A DNA stretch of 37,936 nucleotides, taken from the NCBI GenBank assembly GCA_024227565.1, contig JAAEUE010000274.1:1-37936 (forward strand), written 5' to 3'. The notes below the pieces were generated by a model. It had not been told where the DNA came from and made no database searches. It was given only the letters and a program-made list of their open reading frames with translations. Position numbers and translations under genes: made by a program. Within the stretch, counting starts at the first letter, position 1, and every line of letters starts with the position of its first letter. This stretch comes from Alphaproteobacteria bacterium. Its GTDB lineage: Bacteria > Pseudomonadota > Alphaproteobacteria > Rhizobiales > CAJQND01. Below, piece after piece: positions 14,095 to 24,886 of this stretch.

Positions 14095-16554
14095 ATGACC
14101 AAGCAACTTCCCTCCAACGCTGACGTCGCCATCATTGGCGGAGGCGTTATCGGCTGTTCTATTGCCTATCACCTGACGAAAATCGGCATCACCAATGTGG
14201 TGTTGCTGGAGCGCAAAATGTTGACCAGCGGCACCACCTGGCACGCGGCCGGACTGGTAGGTCAGTTGCGGGCCAGCCGCAACATGACCGAGCTTGCAAA
14301 ATACACCTCCGAGGTAATGCGCGACCTGGAAGAGGAAACCGGACAAGCCACGGGCTTCAAACAGAACGGTTCCATCTCGATCGCCAAGAACGAGGCGCGC
14401 ATGGAAGAGTTCATGCGCGGTGCCTCCATGGCCAAGAACTTCGGTCTGGAAATCCAGGCGCTCTCCCCAGGTGAGATCAAAGAACGAATTCCCCATTTCA
14501 ACGTAGATGACAGCCCTGGCGGCATCTGGTTGCCTGGTGATGGCCAGACCAACCCGGCCGACGTGACCCAAGCCTATGCAGCGGGAGCCCGTCAGCGTGG
14601 AGCACAGATCTTTGAGAACACCAAGGTGACCCGCATTCTCACCGAGAACGGCAGAGCCACCGGGGTGGAGACCACTGCAGGTACGATTACCACTGACAAG
14701 GTCGTGATTGCCGGCGGCATGTGGTCCCGAGATCTAGGCGCGCAGATCGGCGTTCATATTCCGCTGCATGCAGCCGAGCACTTCTACATGGTGACCGAAC
14801 CGATCGATGAGCTTCCTGGCAACATGCCCGTTGTGCGTGTTCCAGACGAGTATGCCTACTACAAGGAGGATGCCGGCAAGCTGCTCCTTGGGGCGTTTGA
14901 ACCGAACGCCAAGCCCTGGGGCATGGATGGCATTTCGGACGATCATGAGTTTGAGACGCTGCCGGAGGATATCGACCATTTCGAGCCAGTGCTCGAATAC
15001 GCCATGGCGCGCACTCCGCTCCTGGAAACCGCCGGCATCTCGCTGTTCTTCAACGGGCCAGAGAGCTTCACGCCTGATGATGCGTACTATCTGGGCGAAG
15101 CCCCTGAATGCCGCGACGTTTTTGTGGCCTGCGGGTTCAACTCCATCGGCATTCAATCTTCAGGCGGCGCGGGCAGGGTTCTGTCGGAATGGATCCGCGA
15201 CGGCTACCCGCCGATGGATGTGTGTGACGTCGATATCCGTCGCATCCACTCTTTCCAAACCAACAAGAAGTACCTGCACGACCGCACCACGGAGAGCCTC
15301 GGCCTGCTCTATCACATGCACTGGCCTTACTATCAGCATGAGACGGCGCGCGGTGTCCGTCGTTCCGCCTTCCACAATCACTTCCTGGAACTCGGCGCGG
15401 TTATGGGCGACGCTATGGGCTGGGAGCGGCCAAACTGGTTCGCCAAAGACGGTATGGCCAAAGAGTATGAATATTCCTTCGGGCGTCAGAACTGGCATGA
15501 GTGCTGCACCGAAGAATGCCACGCGGCGCGCGATGCGGTTGCGCTGTTTGATCAGGCAAGCTTTCCGAAGTTCATGGTGCAGGGAAAAGACGCCTGTGCG
15601 GTACTCAACAGGATCTCGGCCAACAATGTGGACTGCGAACCGGGCAAGATGGTCTACACGCAATGGCTCAATGAACGCGGCGGGATTGAGGCGGATCTGA
15701 CTATCACTCGCTTGTCGGAAACAGAATTTCTCGTGGTTACCGCGAGCGGTGGTCAAACGCGTGACTTTGCCTGGCTTCAACGCCATATCCCTGCGGACGC
15801 ACACTGCATTGCCACCGACATCACGTCCGGACTCCCCATGCTTGGCCTTATGGGCCCGAAAGCACGCGACTTGATGGAGCGCCTCACCGACGCAGACTTA
15901 TCCAACGAGGCGATGCCGTTTGCCACCTCAAGGGAAATCGATGTGGGTTACGCGCGGATACGTGCCAACCGCATCACCTATGTGGGGGAGTTGGGATGGG
16001 AACTCTATATTCCTGCCGAGTTCGCAAGCCACGTGTTTGAAACCGTCTGGGAGGCAGGTCAGGCCTTCGGCATCAAACCCGCCGGCATGCACGCCATGAA
16101 CGCCTGCCGCATGGAGAAGGGCTATCGCCACTGGGGTCACGATATTGCCGACGAAGACACACCCATTGAAGCAGGACTTGGCTTTGCCGTGCCCCGCGAA
16201 AAAGAAGGCGGCTACATTGGCCAGGAGACGATTGCCGCCCAGCGCGCGCAAAACGTCCAGAAAAAGCGCATGGTTGCCATCTGCCTGGAAGATGATAGTG
16301 CAGACGCACCTATGATGTATCACGAAGAGCCGATCTACCGGGACGGCGTGCTGGTTGGCTCAACAACATCAGGCTCTTGGGGACACCGGATCGATAAGTC
16401 CCTGTCTCTGGGATATTTGCACTGCGATGATGGGGTGACCAAAGATTATCTTGAGCGCGGAAACTTCGAGGTTGAAATCGCCTGGCAGAAATACCCCGCC
16501 AAGGTGCAGTTTGCTCCGTTCTACGATCCGAAATCGGAACGGGTGAAGGCATAG
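14095..16554 (+). CDS. FAD-dependent oxidoreductase with GcvT domain (dimethylglycine/sarcosine dehydrogenase-like)
   Basis: 819 residues. The N-terminal DAO-type domain has the FAD dinucleotide motif at 11-20 ([10 protein letters not shown]), and H50 in [12 protein letters not shown] corresponds to the histidine that covalently holds FAD in dimethylglycine and sarcosine dehydrogenases. A connecting FAO_M region (about 370-430) leads to a C-terminal GcvT/aminomethyltransferase domain (about 430-819; [35 protein letters not shown]), which binds tetrahydrofolate and captures the one-carbon unit. The likely reaction is oxidative N-demethylation of a methylated glycine-type amine. GGAG lies 8 bases before the ATG. 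Which N-methyl amine is used is not certain; paralogues with other specificities are common in marine alphaproteobacteria. Confidence 0.9.
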   Translation: MTKQLPSNADVAIIGGGVIGCSIAYHLTKIGITNVVLLERKMLTSGTTWHAAGLVGQLRASRNMTELAKYTSEVMRDLEEETGQATGFKQNGSISIAKNEARMEEFMRGASMAKNFGLEIQALSPGEIKERIPHFNVDDSPGGIWLPGDGQTNPADVTQAYAAGARQRGAQIFENTKVTRILTENGRATGVETTAGTITTDKVVIAGGMWSRDLGAQIGVHIPLHAAEHFYMVTEPIDELPGNMPVVRVPDEYAYYKEDAGKLLLGAFEPNAKPWGMDGISDDHEFETLPEDIDHFEPVLEYAMARTPLLETAGISLFFNGPESFTPDDAYYLGEAPECRDVFVACGFNSIGIQSSGGAGRVLSEWIRDGYPPMDVCDVDIRRIHSFQTNKKYLHDRTTESLGLLYHMHWPYYQHETARGVRRSAFHNHFLELGAVMGDAMGWERPNWFAKDGMAKEYEYSFGRQNWHECCTEECHAARDAVALFDQASFPKFMVQGKDACAVLNRISANNVDCEPGKMVYTQWLNERGGIEADLTITRLSETEFLVVTASGGQTRDFAWLQRHIPADAHCIATDITSGLPMLGLMGPKARDLMERLTDADLSNEAMPFATSREIDVGYARIRANRITYVGELGWELYIPAEFASHVFETVWEAGQAFGIKPAGMHAMNACRMEKGYRHWGHDIADEDTPIEAGLGFAVPREKEGGYIGQETIAAQRAQNVQKKRMVAICLEDDSADAPMMYHEEPIYRDGVLVGSTTSGSWGHRIDKSLSLGYLHCDDGVTKDYLERGNFEVEIAWQKYPAKVQFAPFYDPKSERVKA

Positions 16555-16560
16555 AGGCCC

Positions 16561-17010
16561 GTGAACATCCGGCCCGCCACTCCTGAAGATATTCCAGGGG
16601 TGCGGGCCTGTGCGGAAGCGGCGTATCAAATCTATGTGGCTGCCATCGGTAGAAAGCCTGCGCCAATGGTTGCAGACTTCGGAGCGGCCCAAGAAGCAGG
16701 TGATCTATATGTCGCAAGCGTGGATCACGAAGTGGCTGGATTCGTGGTGTTTTTTGAGCGCGATGACCATGTGCATCTGGAAAACGTGGCTGTGTCCCCT
16801 GCCCATCAGGGAAAAGGCATTGGCAGTAATCTGATCGAGTTTGTTGAGAGCGAAACCCTGAACCGCGGCCTTAACACCGTTGAGCTCTACACCAACGCTA
16901 GAATGACCGGAAACCTGACCCTTTACCCTGCTCTTGGCTACGAAGAGATCGGACGCTGGAGCGAAGACGGGTTCGACAGGGTGTTTTATCGCAAGACGCT
17001 CGAGCTTTAA
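16561..17010 (+). CDS. GNAT-family N-acetyltransferase
   Basis: 149 residues from GTG 16561, only 6 bases after the DMGDH-like stop, so co-transcribed. The acetyl-CoA-binding motif A is VAVSPAHQGKGIGSNLI (Q/R-x-x-G-x-G/A), followed by VELYTNARMTGNLTLYPALGYEEIGRW, typical of small GNATs. The start MNIRPATPEDIPGV is a standard GNAT beginning. The acceptor substrate is unknown. The link to an N-demethylating enzyme hints at an amine acceptor but that is speculative. Confidence 0.88.
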   Translation: MNIRPATPEDIPGVRACAEAAYQIYVAAIGRKPAPMVADFGAAQEAGDLYVASVDHEVAGFVVFFERDDHVHLENVAVSPAHQGKGIGSNLIEFVESETLNRGLNTVELYTNARMTGNLTLYPALGYEEIGRWSEDGFDRVFYRKTLEL

Positions 17011-17151
17011 CCATCGTCTTGTCACCAAAAGCGCCGGAATAGCCCCTTAAACCCGCTATGGACAAAAGGCGGATATTTGGCCGCACGTCCCTTGCCCCGA
17101 TGACAGGCTGTTTGTCATTGTATGGCCTCCGAAGCTGGATTACTTATTTAG

Positions 17152-19383
<2,232 letters not shown>

Positions 19384-19408
19384 TCATTGAAGCATTAAAC
19401 GACCCAAC

Positions 19409-19444
19409 AGGGCGGCGTTTCCTTGTGCAGGAAAGCGCCGCCCT
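19409..19444 (+). terminator. Strong hairpin after katG
   Basis: AGGGCGGCGTTTCCT pairs with AGGAAAGCGCCGCCCT around the loop TGTGC, with a single bulged G. It lies 26 bases past the katG stop. There is no T-run after it, so it is either a Rho-assisted terminator or a transcript-stabilising structure. Confidence 0.65.
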
Positions 19445-19533
19445 GAAGTCAGACTGCCAGAGATGGGTCGGTGCACCAGTTAAGCGTAATTGTCCCACCT
19501 AGAATCTGCCCACATTGGTGATATAGAGCGCTC

Positions 19534-20628
19534 ATGGACACCAAGAAAATCAAAGTCGGCATTCTGTTTGGCGGACGATCCGCCGAACATGAGGTTTCGC
19601 TGCAGTCGGCCAAAAATGTCGCCGAGGCCATCGACAAAGATAAGTACGATGTGGCGCTCATCGGGATCGACAAGACCGGCCGGTGGCTGTTGCCAAACCA
19701 ATCACAGTACCTGCTCAACTCGTCTAATCCCAGGCTGATCCAACTCAACAGTCAGGGCGAAGAAAGCGTCGCGTTGGTGCCGCAAAGCGGTGGTGCACTG
19801 AGTGACCTGCGCGAAGGTGGCACGCATTCCTCCATCGGCGTGGTGTTTCCCATTCTGCACGGCCCCTTTGGCGAAGACGGCACGGTGCAAGGTCTTTTAA
19901 AACTCGCCGGTGTGCCATTCGTTGGCGCAGGCGTTCTTGGTTCAAGCGTGGGCATGGACAAAGACGTGATGAAGCGCCTGCTGCGCGATGCCGGCCTCCC
20001 TATCGGCAGCTTCATGGTGTTCAAGCAGAACGACCATTTGGATTTTGCAGCCATCGCCGAGGAAATCGGCCTGCCCTGTTTCGTGAAGCCTGCCAATCTG
20101 GGATCTTCGGTTGGGGTGCACAAGGTCACGGACCAGGCTTCGTTTGAACAGGCTTGCGCCGATGCCTTCAGCTATGACCCCAAAATTTTGGTGGAGGAGT
20201 TCATCGACGGCCGTGAGGTTGAGTGCGCAGTTCTCGGCAATCAAAACCCGAAAGCCTCGGTCGTGGGCGAGATTGTGCCGACCCACGATTTTTACTCCTA
20301 CGACGCAAAGTATATCGACGAGCAAGGTGCCGCCCTGGAGATCCCCGCAGACATCCCCGCCGAGACAAGCGAGCAAATTCGCGATCTGGCCGTGCGTACC
20401 TTCCAAACCTTGGAATGCGAGGGCCTTGGGCGCGTTGATTGCTTTTTGAAGAAAGACGGCAGTGTTGTTGTGAACGAGATCAACACCATTCCCGGCTTCA
20501 CCCAGATCAGCATGTACCCACGTCTCTGGGAGGCTAGCGGCGTTTCTTATTCTGAGCTCATCAACCAGCTCATCGAACTTGCCATAGAGCGGTTTGAACA
20601 CGAAGAAAAACTCAAGACCTCGTTCTAG
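19534..20628 (+). CDS. ddl: D-alanine--D-alanine ligase
   Basis: 364 residues with all ATP-grasp/Ddl signatures: FGGRSAEHEVSLQSA at the N-terminus, ILHGPFGEDGTVQG, FVKPANLGSSVGVHKV, EEFIDGREVECAVLG, and the Mg/ATP segment RVDCFLKKDGSVVVNEINTIPGFT. It joins two D-alanines for peptidoglycan precursor synthesis in the cytoplasm. The length and the N-terminal form fit the DdlA type. It is not in a mur/fts cluster here, so it may be a second Ddl or simply relocated. ATG 19534 has only a weak ribosome site (AGAGCGCTC). The DUF3088 gene begins 3 bases after its stop. Confidence 0.95.
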   Translation: MDTKKIKVGILFGGRSAEHEVSLQSAKNVAEAIDKDKYDVALIGIDKTGRWLLPNQSQYLLNSSNPRLIQLNSQGEESVALVPQSGGALSDLREGGTHSSIGVVFPILHGPFGEDGTVQGLLKLAGVPFVGAGVLGSSVGMDKDVMKRLLRDAGLPIGSFMVFKQNDHLDFAAIAEEIGLPCFVKPANLGSSVGVHKVTDQASFEQACADAFSYDPKILVEEFIDGREVECAVLGNQNPKASVVGEIVPTHDFYSYDAKYIDEQGAALEIPADIPAETSEQIRDLAVRTFQTLECEGLGRVDCFLKKDGSVVVNEINTIPGFTQISMYPRLWEASGVSYSELINQLIELAIERFEHEEKLKTSF

Positions 20629-20631
20629 GGC

Positions 20632-20979
20632 ATGGTCCGCGACAAGCTCTTCGTCGTAAAGCCCGACTTTCGGGACCCCGCCTACCCGACGCAACGCTTC
20701 TATTGTTGGCATTGTGCCTTAATGGAGGAGCTGCTGGCCTCGTTCCCCGATCTGAGCACGACACTGGATGTGGAGCGGATTGACTGGCCACGCCCGCGCA
20801 CCGGGCTGATCAACCTGCTAGGAGCTGAAAATCAATCTGTTCCCGTCTTGGTGTTGGCCAACGAGGTGTCCGGCGACCTGCCTCACAAACAGCATGGCAG
20901 TTGCCGGCTCATCGACGACAAGGACACAATTCTGGCTGCCCTGTCGCTGCGCCACGGGCTGCCGGCGCCGCATCCATAG
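20632..20979 (+). CDS. DUF3088 protein with CxxC motif
   Basis: 115 residues. The start RDKLFVVKPDFRDP and the C25-W-H-C28 motif are the hallmarks of DUF3088, small thioredoxin-fold-like proteins of unknown function found in proteobacteria and cyanobacteria. VPVLVLA and the late LPHKQHGSCRLIDD are also characteristic. The CxxC position at the start of a helix is like that of thioredoxin, so a redox or metal-linked role is plausible but unproven. It is tightly coupled to ddl (3-base gap) and translation may rely on that coupling. Confidence 0.85.
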   Translation: MVRDKLFVVKPDFRDPAYPTQRFYCWHCALMEELLASFPDLSTTLDVERIDWPRPRTGLINLLGAENQSVPVLVLANEVSGDLPHKQHGSCRLIDDKDTILAALSLRHGLPAPHP

Positions 20980-21109
20980 AACCACCTTGCGCCTTGGAGA
21001 AAAGCGAGGCATTCTAAGGCCAGCCACTCCGACCATATCTGTTGCCGAACGTCGGTCCTTGAAAAACCCAAGGGCCGAGCGGCATGTGTCAGTTTGGAGA
21101 GGTGAAGAC

Positions 21110-21445
21110 ATGAAGATCCTTACACTTTCAGCATCCATGGCGATTTCTGCGCTGCTGGTTATGGCCGTTCCCACACAGGCCTTGCCCCCGGTTGGATTGT
21201 CCACCGTTGCTCCTGCAGCACATGAAGACATCCACTACAGGCGCTCCTTGCGCCCCTGGCATGAAGCGGTGGAAGATCGCTACTGCCGCCGCAGGGCAAG
21301 GCATATTTGCAACCGGAACTATCGCCAGCGCCCAAAGGAATCCCACACCAGGTATTTGCAGCGGAACTACTGCACGACTGATTTGTATGAAGAGTGCGTC
21401 TTGGCCCGCCAAATCGGCAATTACGGACGCTATTCAGCACACTAG
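21110..21445 (+). CDS. Small secreted cysteine-containing basic protein, unknown function
   Basis: 111 residues from ATG 21110, with GAGAGGTG upstream. Residues 1-24 are a Sec signal peptide (LTLSASMAISALLVMAVPTQA). The mature protein is about 85 residues, basic, with four cysteines (C59, C67, C88, C96) spaced as two likely disulfides, and rich in Arg and Tyr. I recognise no family. It is probably periplasmic. Its stop codon lies inside the left end of the inverted repeat that separates it from the convergent aminotransferase-like gene. Confidence 0.75.
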   Translation: MKILTLSASMAISALLVMAVPTQALPPVGLSTVAPAAHEDIHYRRSLRPWHEAVEDRYCRRRARHICNRNYRQRPKESHTRYLQRNYCTTDLYEECVLARQIGNYGRYSAH

Positions 21446-21548
21446 GGCAACTTCCGATCAGACAGAATCGTCTGAGCGGAGATAAGTTGCTCGCCTGTAA
21501 CGAAAATCTTGGGCATCTTCCGCTCAACATGAGCGGAAGATGCCCTAG
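21442..21548. repeat. Nested inverted-repeat element spanning two convergent stop codons
   Basis: The ends CTAGGGCA-A-CTTCCG (21442-21457) and CGGAAG-A-TGCCCTAG (21533-21548) pair with one mismatch across the whole element. Inside are two smaller hairpins. One joins GCAACTT and AAGTTGC around TCAGAC/GTCTGA (21447-21491). The other is a perfect 15-bp stem, GGGCATCTTCCGCTC (21511-21525) and its complement (21531-21545), around AACAT. The TAG stops of the flanking convergent genes are both supplied by the terminal CTAG, so the element probably acts as a bidirectional terminator. Confidence 0.8.
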
Positions 21549-22651
21549 GGATTAGCGTTCAGAAACGCCCCCATCCGGTCCATGGCAAGAGCAAACTCCT
21601 GCTGATCGGCACCTAATCTGATCCGGAAAAATCCCGGACAGTCAAACGCTTCGCCGGGCAGCACGAGCACGTCTGTCTGCTGATATAGTCTGTCACCGAA
21701 TTCCCGCGAGCAGGCACCGCCTGCAAGGCGCGGGAATGCAACGCTACCGCCCGCCGGTTCAACCCATTCAAGCTTATGGCCGCATGACGCCATCACTTCG
21801 GAAAAACGTTTCTTGTTTGCGCTTATTGCAGATCGGTTGGACTGGAGAAGCCTCTCTCCACCCCGCATGAGCTCGAGACAAATCCGATCACTCATCTTGG
21901 AGATGGCATGGGTGGTGAGCATCTTGACCGCATCCATTTTCGCAATCAGCCCGGCATCAGCGACCATCCAGCCAACGCGCAGCCCCACGGCGCCGTAGCA
22001 TTTACCCGCAGAGCCAGCACTGATGATCCGCGGAGTGCTGTTTGCTGCAGACGGAAAGCGCAGCACGGTCTCATCGTGAGGCAACAGCCTGTATTGCTCG
22101 TCCAGCATTATATCGCAGTCGTAAGCCTCCAAGGCCTTTGCAAGGGCGCGAATGTCGTTCTGCTCAAACACCGTTCCCATGGGGTTGTTGGGTGTGGTCA
22201 AGACGATGCATCTGGTGCCTTGATCAACGGTGTCCAGGATCTTCTGCAGCGGCAGGCCATAACCTGAACCATAGTCCAACATGATCTGCCGCACCTCAAA
22301 ACCAAGCGCCGCGGGCACATCGTAGAGTGAATGAAAAGCAGGGGTAAGCACCACCACATTGCTGCGCTCTTCGCGCCGCGCTAGGAAATAGACCAGAATG
22401 GCCTCGCTCGCGCCTGCAGTTATGAGCACATTTTCGGGTGCGGCGTGTTCATACAATTGCGCTGCTTGCGCCCTCAACTCGTCTGAACCACGCGTTGGAT
22501 TGTGATCAAAATCGAGCAGACCCAAGACCTCAGCCAAGTGATCTGGAGGAATGATCTCAGACAGTTGCCGATTGGAGACGCCGCTCTCGCCAAGATTGAA
22601 CGTGGCGCTTGCGCGTTCATCCAGCCAGTCGTCGAGAAAACTCTTGATCAT
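21545..22651 (-). CDS. PLP-dependent fold-I enzyme, capreomycidine/enduracididine synthase-like
   Basis: 368 residues from ATG 22651 (GGAGG, 7-base spacer). It is a complete fold-type-I aminotransferase-class protein: N155 (TPNNPMG), D184 and Y187 (MLDEQYR), PLP lysine K217 (SAGSAGKCYG), R225 (GLRVGW) and a carboxylate-binding Arg near residue 345 (FRIRLG). Details resemble VioD and GntC, which cyclise hydroxyarginines, more than ordinary transaminases: DDWL at 7-10, GESGVSN at 21-27, TPAFHSL at 103-109, GGSVAFPRL and VLPGEAF. The upstream partner, 47 bases away on the same strand, is a membrane di-iron desaturase/hydroxylase. A simple aspartate-type aminotransferase role remains possible. 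Confidence 0.75.
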   Translation of the reverse strand: MIKSFLDDWLDERASATFNLGESGVSNRQLSEIIPPDHLAEVLGLLDFDHNPTRGSDELRAQAAQLYEHAAPENVLITAGASEAILVYFLARREERSNVVVLTPAFHSLYDVPAALGFEVRQIMLDYGSGYGLPLQKILDTVDQGTRCIVLTTPNNPMGTVFEQNDIRALAKALEAYDCDIMLDEQYRLLPHDETVLRFPSAANSTPRIISAGSAGKCYGAVGLRVGWMVADAGLIAKMDAVKMLTTHAISKMSDRICLELMRGGERLLQSNRSAISANKKRFSEVMASCGHKLEWVEPAGGSVAFPRLAGGACSREFGDRLYQQTDVLVLPGEAFDCPGFFRIRLGADQQEFALAMDRMGAFLNANP

Positions 22652-22698
22652 GGCACACCCTCCCCGCCGCACACACTCGGCAGTTCACAGCCAAGCTG

Positions 22699-23709
22699 TC
22701 AAGCGTGCTCGGGGTTGACGTCTGGGAGCATGGCTTTCCGGTCGATCTGCAGCCTGCACAGGAGAGAGATAACAGCTGGCGCGCCATTGTTGGAGAGCAA
22801 GATGCCGCCACACCGGTCATCGTGCGTCCTATAGACATCATCTTCGCGCAAAATAGCGTTCAATTCGGGCAGTTTCCAAAATGGAACCCGTGCCCAGAGG
22901 TGATGCGCTAGATGATAGGATTCTCCATGCAGGCCAGTGAGGGCGCGCTCGAACCAATGGCTGTTCCGGTTCCGCGACATATGGATATCAAGCTTGGTTT
23001 CCATCATGGGCGCATGTTCAGACAGCTCAATGTACCACCCAAGAACCTGAAACGCGGTAAGGAACGGAACCACCCAATACAGAAGGAATTCCACGAAGAA
23101 GCCGCTCTGGATAATTATGATGAGCAACACGGCCCAGAAGATCAGAAGGCGAATGCCCTCCCTCGCGCCTTCCTCGCTGTTGATCGCGAGCAAACGGTCA
23201 CGAATGAGGAAGCCGAGATATTTGGGCACATTCAGCAGAAACAGCGGCTTCAATAGGATGTTCCAATTGTACCGACCCTGCGAGCATTCGTCGTACACAC
23301 CCATGTCGATCATGTAACGATAATCAGCGTCATTTTCTTCGCTGCCGAATTGAGCGTGATGGCTTTGAACGTGTGATTGTTTGTAGGCATCGAACAGCAT
23401 ACCGATGAGATAGCCGCTCATATAGGAGCCCATGATGTTATTGAAGCGCCGGTTCTTGGCCAAAGTGCCATGAGAGGCCTCATGGGTCATGGTTGCTAAG
23501 GCACGCTGGCGCGAACCGATGACCAAAACCGCAAACGGATAAGCAATCCAGCCAAGCGCCACACAAGCATATATCGAAGCGGCTATGACCACATAGTCTG
23601 AGAGCAACGCCGTGATGCCATGGTAATTGTCGAGGCCATACAACTCTCGAATGCGCTTAACGATCACAGGATCAAACCTATGACGGCGCAATGCCTTCCC
23701 GTTTTTCAT
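22699..23709 (-). CDS. Membrane di-iron desaturase/hydroxylase-family protein
   Basis: 336 residues with the three histidine boxes of the fatty-acid-desaturase superfamily: HEASH (76-80), HVQSHH (113-118) and HLAHH (266-270), plus an extra His at 232 (SEHAP). Hydrophobic segments at about 34-64, 92-107 and 186-227 give the usual four-helix membrane arrangement with the histidines on the cytoplasmic face. The family desaturates or hydroxylates lipids, carotenoids and, in a few cases, free amino acids. It is the first gene of a two-gene operon with the PLP enzyme and not near lipid genes, which favours a small-molecule hydroxylase. The ribosome site is weak. Confidence 0.85.
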   Translation of the reverse strand: MKNGKALRRHRFDPVIVKRIRELYGLDNYHGITALLSDYVVIAASIYACVALGWIAYPFAVLVIGSRQRALATMTHEASHGTLAKNRRFNNIMGSYMSGYLIGMLFDAYKQSHVQSHHAQFGSEENDADYRYMIDMGVYDECSQGRYNWNILLKPLFLLNVPKYLGFLIRDRLLAINSEEGAREGIRLLIFWAVLLIIIIQSGFFVEFLLYWVVPFLTAFQVLGWYIELSEHAPMMETKLDIHMSRNRNSHWFERALTGLHGESYHLAHHLWARVPFWKLPELNAILREDDVYRTHDDRCGGILLSNNGAPAVISLLCRLQIDRKAMLPDVNPEHA

Positions 23710-24107
23710 TATTGAGCACCCATCCCTGTCGACCCCAATCGATCGCGACTATACAGTAACTTTTAGGTTTTCAACCGAGCGAATGTGAGCTTAAGGGCGG
23801 GACTCCTAGGGTTTGCACGCATTAAGCGTGTAAGGTGCAAATGTTGGTTGACATGATTTGTAAAGCAATTCTTGTCGAAAATCAGGACATTTACTCGTAT
23901 CCAGCCAAATTTGTGCTAAACGAACAAATTAGGTTTATAACCGCTTTACGCGGGGACCCGATTGTGGAATCAATACTTGATGACTCTAGGTAAACTATTT
24001 TCCCACATCGTGGGACGGTAATTGAGGCACGCGTTAAGGAAAAACACACCTTTGCCACACCTTGAGAGCTCTTAGCGCATTCTGACAACACAAAAATGGA
24101 GGCTGAT
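23710..24107. promoter_or_regulatory. Divergent control region with palindromes (desaturase / peroxiredoxin)
   Basis: This 398-base AT-richer gap has no convincing gene. For the desaturase, TTGAAA and TATAGT (complements of 23769-23774 and 23748-23753) with a 15-base spacer form a candidate promoter. TTTGCAC (23812-23818) and GTGCAAA (23835-23841) flank a nested CACGC-ATTAA-GCGTG palindrome, and TCCCAC-ATC-GTGGGA (24001-24015) is a second perfect palindrome closer to the peroxiredoxin. Both look like operator sites; no regulator is encoded next to them. Confidence 0.5.
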
Positions 24108-24770
24108 ATGACGCTGGCAATAGGCAGTCATGCACCGGATTTCCAAGCTGAAACAACTGAAGGCACGCTCAATTTTCATCAGTGGATGGGAGACTCCTGG
24201 TGTGTCCTGTTTTCCCACCCAAAAGACTTTACCCCGGTTTGCACAACCGAACTCGGTTACATGGCAAAATTAACTCCGGAATTCGACAAACGGAACGTGA
24301 AGATTATCGGCTTGAGCATCGATCCGGTCGACAATCACAAGGCTTGGTCGAAAGACATTGAAGATGTGATGGGGACGGCCCCCACCTACCCAATGATCGG
24401 TGATTCAGATCTGGCCGTTGCAAAACTGTACGGCATGCTCCCTGCCAGCGCCGGCGACAGCTCAGACGGCCGCACCGCAGCCGACAATGCAACCGTCCGC
24501 AACGTTTATATCATCGCCCCGGATAAATCGATCAAGCTCATCTTGTCTTACCCGATGAGCACGGGACGCAATTTCGACGAAATACTGCGTGTGATCGATT
24601 CCATTCAGCTTACCGCAGAGCACCAGGTCGCAACCCCAGTGAACTGGAAAGACGGCGAAGATGTCATCATTGTGCCGGCGGTATCCGACGAGGCTGCCAA
24701 GGAGAAGTTCCCCGACGGTTGGAAAACCGTGAAACCGTATTTAAGGCTCGTTCCACAGCCTGGGAAATAG
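24108..24770 (+). CDS. 1-Cys peroxiredoxin (Prx6-type)
   Basis: 220 residues from ATG 24108, with GGAGG 5 bases upstream. The peroxidatic cysteine is C45 in DFTPVCTTELG. No resolving cysteine pair of the AhpC type is present, and the long C-terminal domain after about residue 165 (TPVNWKDGEDVIIVP, then KEKFPDGWKTVKPYLR) is diagnostic of the Prx6/1-Cys group. It reduces hydrogen peroxide and organic peroxides in the cytoplasm, probably recycled by glutathione or another thiol. It is followed at once by an intrinsic terminator, so it is a single-gene unit. Together with KatG 5 kb away it is the second peroxide defence in the window. Confidence 0.93.
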   Translation: MTLAIGSHAPDFQAETTEGTLNFHQWMGDSWCVLFSHPKDFTPVCTTELGYMAKLTPEFDKRNVKIIGLSIDPVDNHKAWSKDIEDVMGTAPTYPMIGDSDLAVAKLYGMLPASAGDSSDGRTAADNATVRNVYIIAPDKSIKLILSYPMSTGRNFDEILRVIDSIQLTAEHQVATPVNWKDGEDVIIVPAVSDEAAKEKFPDGWKTVKPYLRLVPQPGK

Positions 24771-24797
24771 CGGCATTGCGAAGCTTTAATGCTTCAG

Positions 24798-24829
24798 CAC
24801 CCCGGCCCCATGGTCCGGGGTGTTTTTTT
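24798..24829 (+). terminator. Intrinsic terminator of the peroxiredoxin gene
   Basis: Stem CACCCCGG (24798-24805) with CCGGGGTG (24815-24822) around the loop CCCCATGGT, followed by seven Ts (24823-24829). It is a canonical Rho-independent terminator 28 bases past the stop. Confidence 0.92.
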
Positions 24830-24886
24830 GTCCCGAATCCACGGAGAAACTGACTCGAATCGAGCAAATCGTGTTTTCTGTGGCGT

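Noticed and set aside
23891..24091. Possible 66-residue minus-strand protein in the desaturase/peroxiredoxin gap
   Set aside because: No ribosome site, covers a palindromic control region, and has no conserved pattern.
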